Assembly: GCA_041586615.1 (NCBI GenBank)
Contig: JBFGZS010000015.1
Coordinates: 1 to 64,000 of the forward strand
Length of the DNA stretch: 64,000 bases
Direction of reading: 5' to 3'
Source of the DNA: Motiliproteus sp041586615
GTDB lineage: Bacteria > Pseudomonadota > Gammaproteobacteria > Pseudomonadales > Balneatricaceae
Part shown: one piece after another, positions 63,267-64,000 of the stretch
How the letters are laid out: each line of letters begins with the position of its first letter
Position numbering within the stretch: the stretch's first letter is position 1
Notes under the pieces: model-generated
What the model was told of the DNA's origin: nothing
Databases searched by the model: none
What the model saw: the letters and a program-made list of their open reading frames with translations, nothing else
Made by a program: the position numbers and the translations under genes

Positions 63267-63661
63267 ACGACGATCGTTCGCCGTTGCGGCCCATGCCGGT
63301 GCTCCCAGCAAAACACGCCCTGCCAGACCCCCAGCGCCAGCTGTCCATCCATAATGGGGATACTCAGGGTGGTAGCGGTCAAGGCGGCCTTAATATGGGC
63401 CGGCATGTCGTCGGCGCCCTCTATAACATGGGTATAAAGCGGATCGTTCTCCGGCACCAGACGATTTAGCCAACGCTCAAGGTCATATTTCGCACTGGGA
63501 TCGGCATCTTCCTGAATGATCAGGCTCGCGCTCGTGTGGCGAATTAGCAGCGTACAGAGCCCATCCCGAATACCGCTGCGCTTGACCAGCCCCTCTATAC
63601 GCCCCGTCACGGCATACAACCCCTGCCCTTGGGTTACAACCTCAAAAAGATCAACCACCAC
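63251..63661 (-). CDS. YjbQ/UPF0047 family protein
   Basis: The 136-residue product begins with GTG at 63661, after an AGAAGGTA site. It keeps the family pattern LCTLLIRHTSASLIIQEDAD, WLNRLVPENDPLYTHVIEGA, DDMPAHIKAALTATTLSIPI and GVWQGVFCWEHRHGPQRRTI, with conserved metal-site histidines. YjbQ proteins show weak thiamine-phosphate synthase activity in E. coli; the true role is unsettled. It overlaps the DUF1285 gene by 11 bases. Confidence 0.9.
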   Translation of the reverse strand: MVVDLFEVVTQGQGLYAVTGRIEGLVKRSGIRDGLCTLLIRHTSASLIIQEDADPSAKYDLERWLNRLVPENDPLYTHVIEGADDMPAHIKAALTATTLSIPIMDGQLALGVWQGVFCWEHRHGPQRRTIVVHIGR

Positions 63662-64000
63662 TACCTTCTTGTGCTGTACTCATCGGAAAAAAAACGCCAC
63701 TGCTCCAAACACCCCATACCGGCCTTCCCTCATGTTCAGATTCTTGTACCAATTCGGCAAGCTGATAAAAAACCGGGCGTGACAACTTAGCCTCCAACCC
63801 ATCCCTGACGTCTATATAGGGCGATGGCTCCCCGGACACCCGGTCGAAGACAACGCGTAACGGGTGCTCCTGATTAGCCACCACCCGATCACCAACATTG
63901 GTTGTAAAGACCAAGGTCTCTACACCATGGGCTATCTCTGTCATGACTTCAACGGCGACAAAAGGCGCTTCCTCGACCCGTATTCGCCATTTTTCAACCG
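63651..64000 (-). CDS. DUF1285 family protein (N-terminus cut by window edge)
   Basis: The minus-strand frame is open to the right edge and ends at the TGA at 63651. Upstream of an internal Met at 63944 it continues VEKWRIRVEEAPFVAVEV, then matches DUF1285 through QEHPLRVVFDRVSGEPSPYI, DVRDGLEAKLSRPVFYQLAE and VWSSGVFFPM. The visible part is about 115 residues, so roughly the N-terminal third is missing. Function is unknown. It is co-transcribed with yjbQ. Confidence 0.85.
   Translation of the reverse strand, partial: VEKWRIRVEEAPFVAVEVMTEIAHGVETLVFTTNVGDRVVANQEHPLRVVFDRVSGEPSPYIDVRDGLEAKLSRPVFYQLAELVQESEHEGRPVWGVWSSGVFFPMSTAQEGSGG

Overview
The window is gammaproteobacterial chromosome. The evidence is a tusDCBE set, truC, mtnN, a maeB-type malic enzyme, a GacA-like regulator, uvrC-pgsA next to a tRNA-Gly(GCC), a DUF1853 protein and a DUF1285/YjbQ pair. 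The species cannot be named from sequence alone; a marine or aquatic amine-using gammaproteobacterium fits best (inference).

Region 1 (about 1-7.3 kb) holds a periplasmic solute-binding protein, a porin-like beta-barrel and a quinohemoprotein amine dehydrogenase locus (qhpG-qhpA-qhpC-qhpB). The gamma subunit keeps every cross-linking residue. The radical SAM enzyme QhpD, protease QhpE and transporter QhpF needed for its maturation are not in the window.

Region 2 (about 7.6-43 kb) is the most unusual part. Two small precursor peptides (7618-7887 and 12417-12566) share a double-glycine leader with the motif KELDRxAMQ and carry very basic, cysteine-free, acid-free cores. Each lies just downstream of a good sigma-54 promoter (7934-7950 and 12310-12325). 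A minus-strand cluster then encodes a complete predicted export machine: TolC/NodT-like outer-membrane factor, two-FHA membrane protein, HlyD-type adaptor, cytoplasmic parvulin prolyl isomerase, a C39-peptidase ABC exporter with two N-terminal cyclic-nucleotide-binding-like domains, and a sigma-54 activator whose start codon overlaps the exporter stop. Next come a pentapeptide-repeat potassium-channel protein, a triple-FHA membrane protein, and two divergent pairs of PP2C phosphatase and giant membrane Ser/Thr kinase. The kinases carry 11 and 10 copies of a TPR-like repeat of about 95 residues, and the second ends in a formylglycine-generating-enzyme-like domain. Three lipoproteins (LysM/TPR, TPR, LysM/polysaccharide deacetylase) sit between the two peptide genes. 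My reading is a peptide-secretion system controlled by phosphorylation and FHA binding and transcribed by sigma-54. This is inference from co-localisation, leader/peptidase matching and promoter motifs. A DoxX/LysR pair is inserted between the two kinase modules.

Region 3 (about 43-64 kb) is mostly housekeeping: PAS-only protein, GacA-like regulator, HPF, KfrA-like protein, tRNA-Gly, pgsA, uvrC, a two-REC protein, DUF1853, a hydroxyacid dehydrogenase with a class V aminotransferase, mtnN, truC, a Bax-inhibitor-1 protein, tusDCBE, cheW, maeB, a CBS protein, YjbQ and a DUF1285 gene cut by the right edge.

An interspersed element of about 85-90 bp, able to form three hairpins, occurs four times between genes (11968, 28158, 44257, 59351). 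A second, shorter element occurs twice (25718, 47260).
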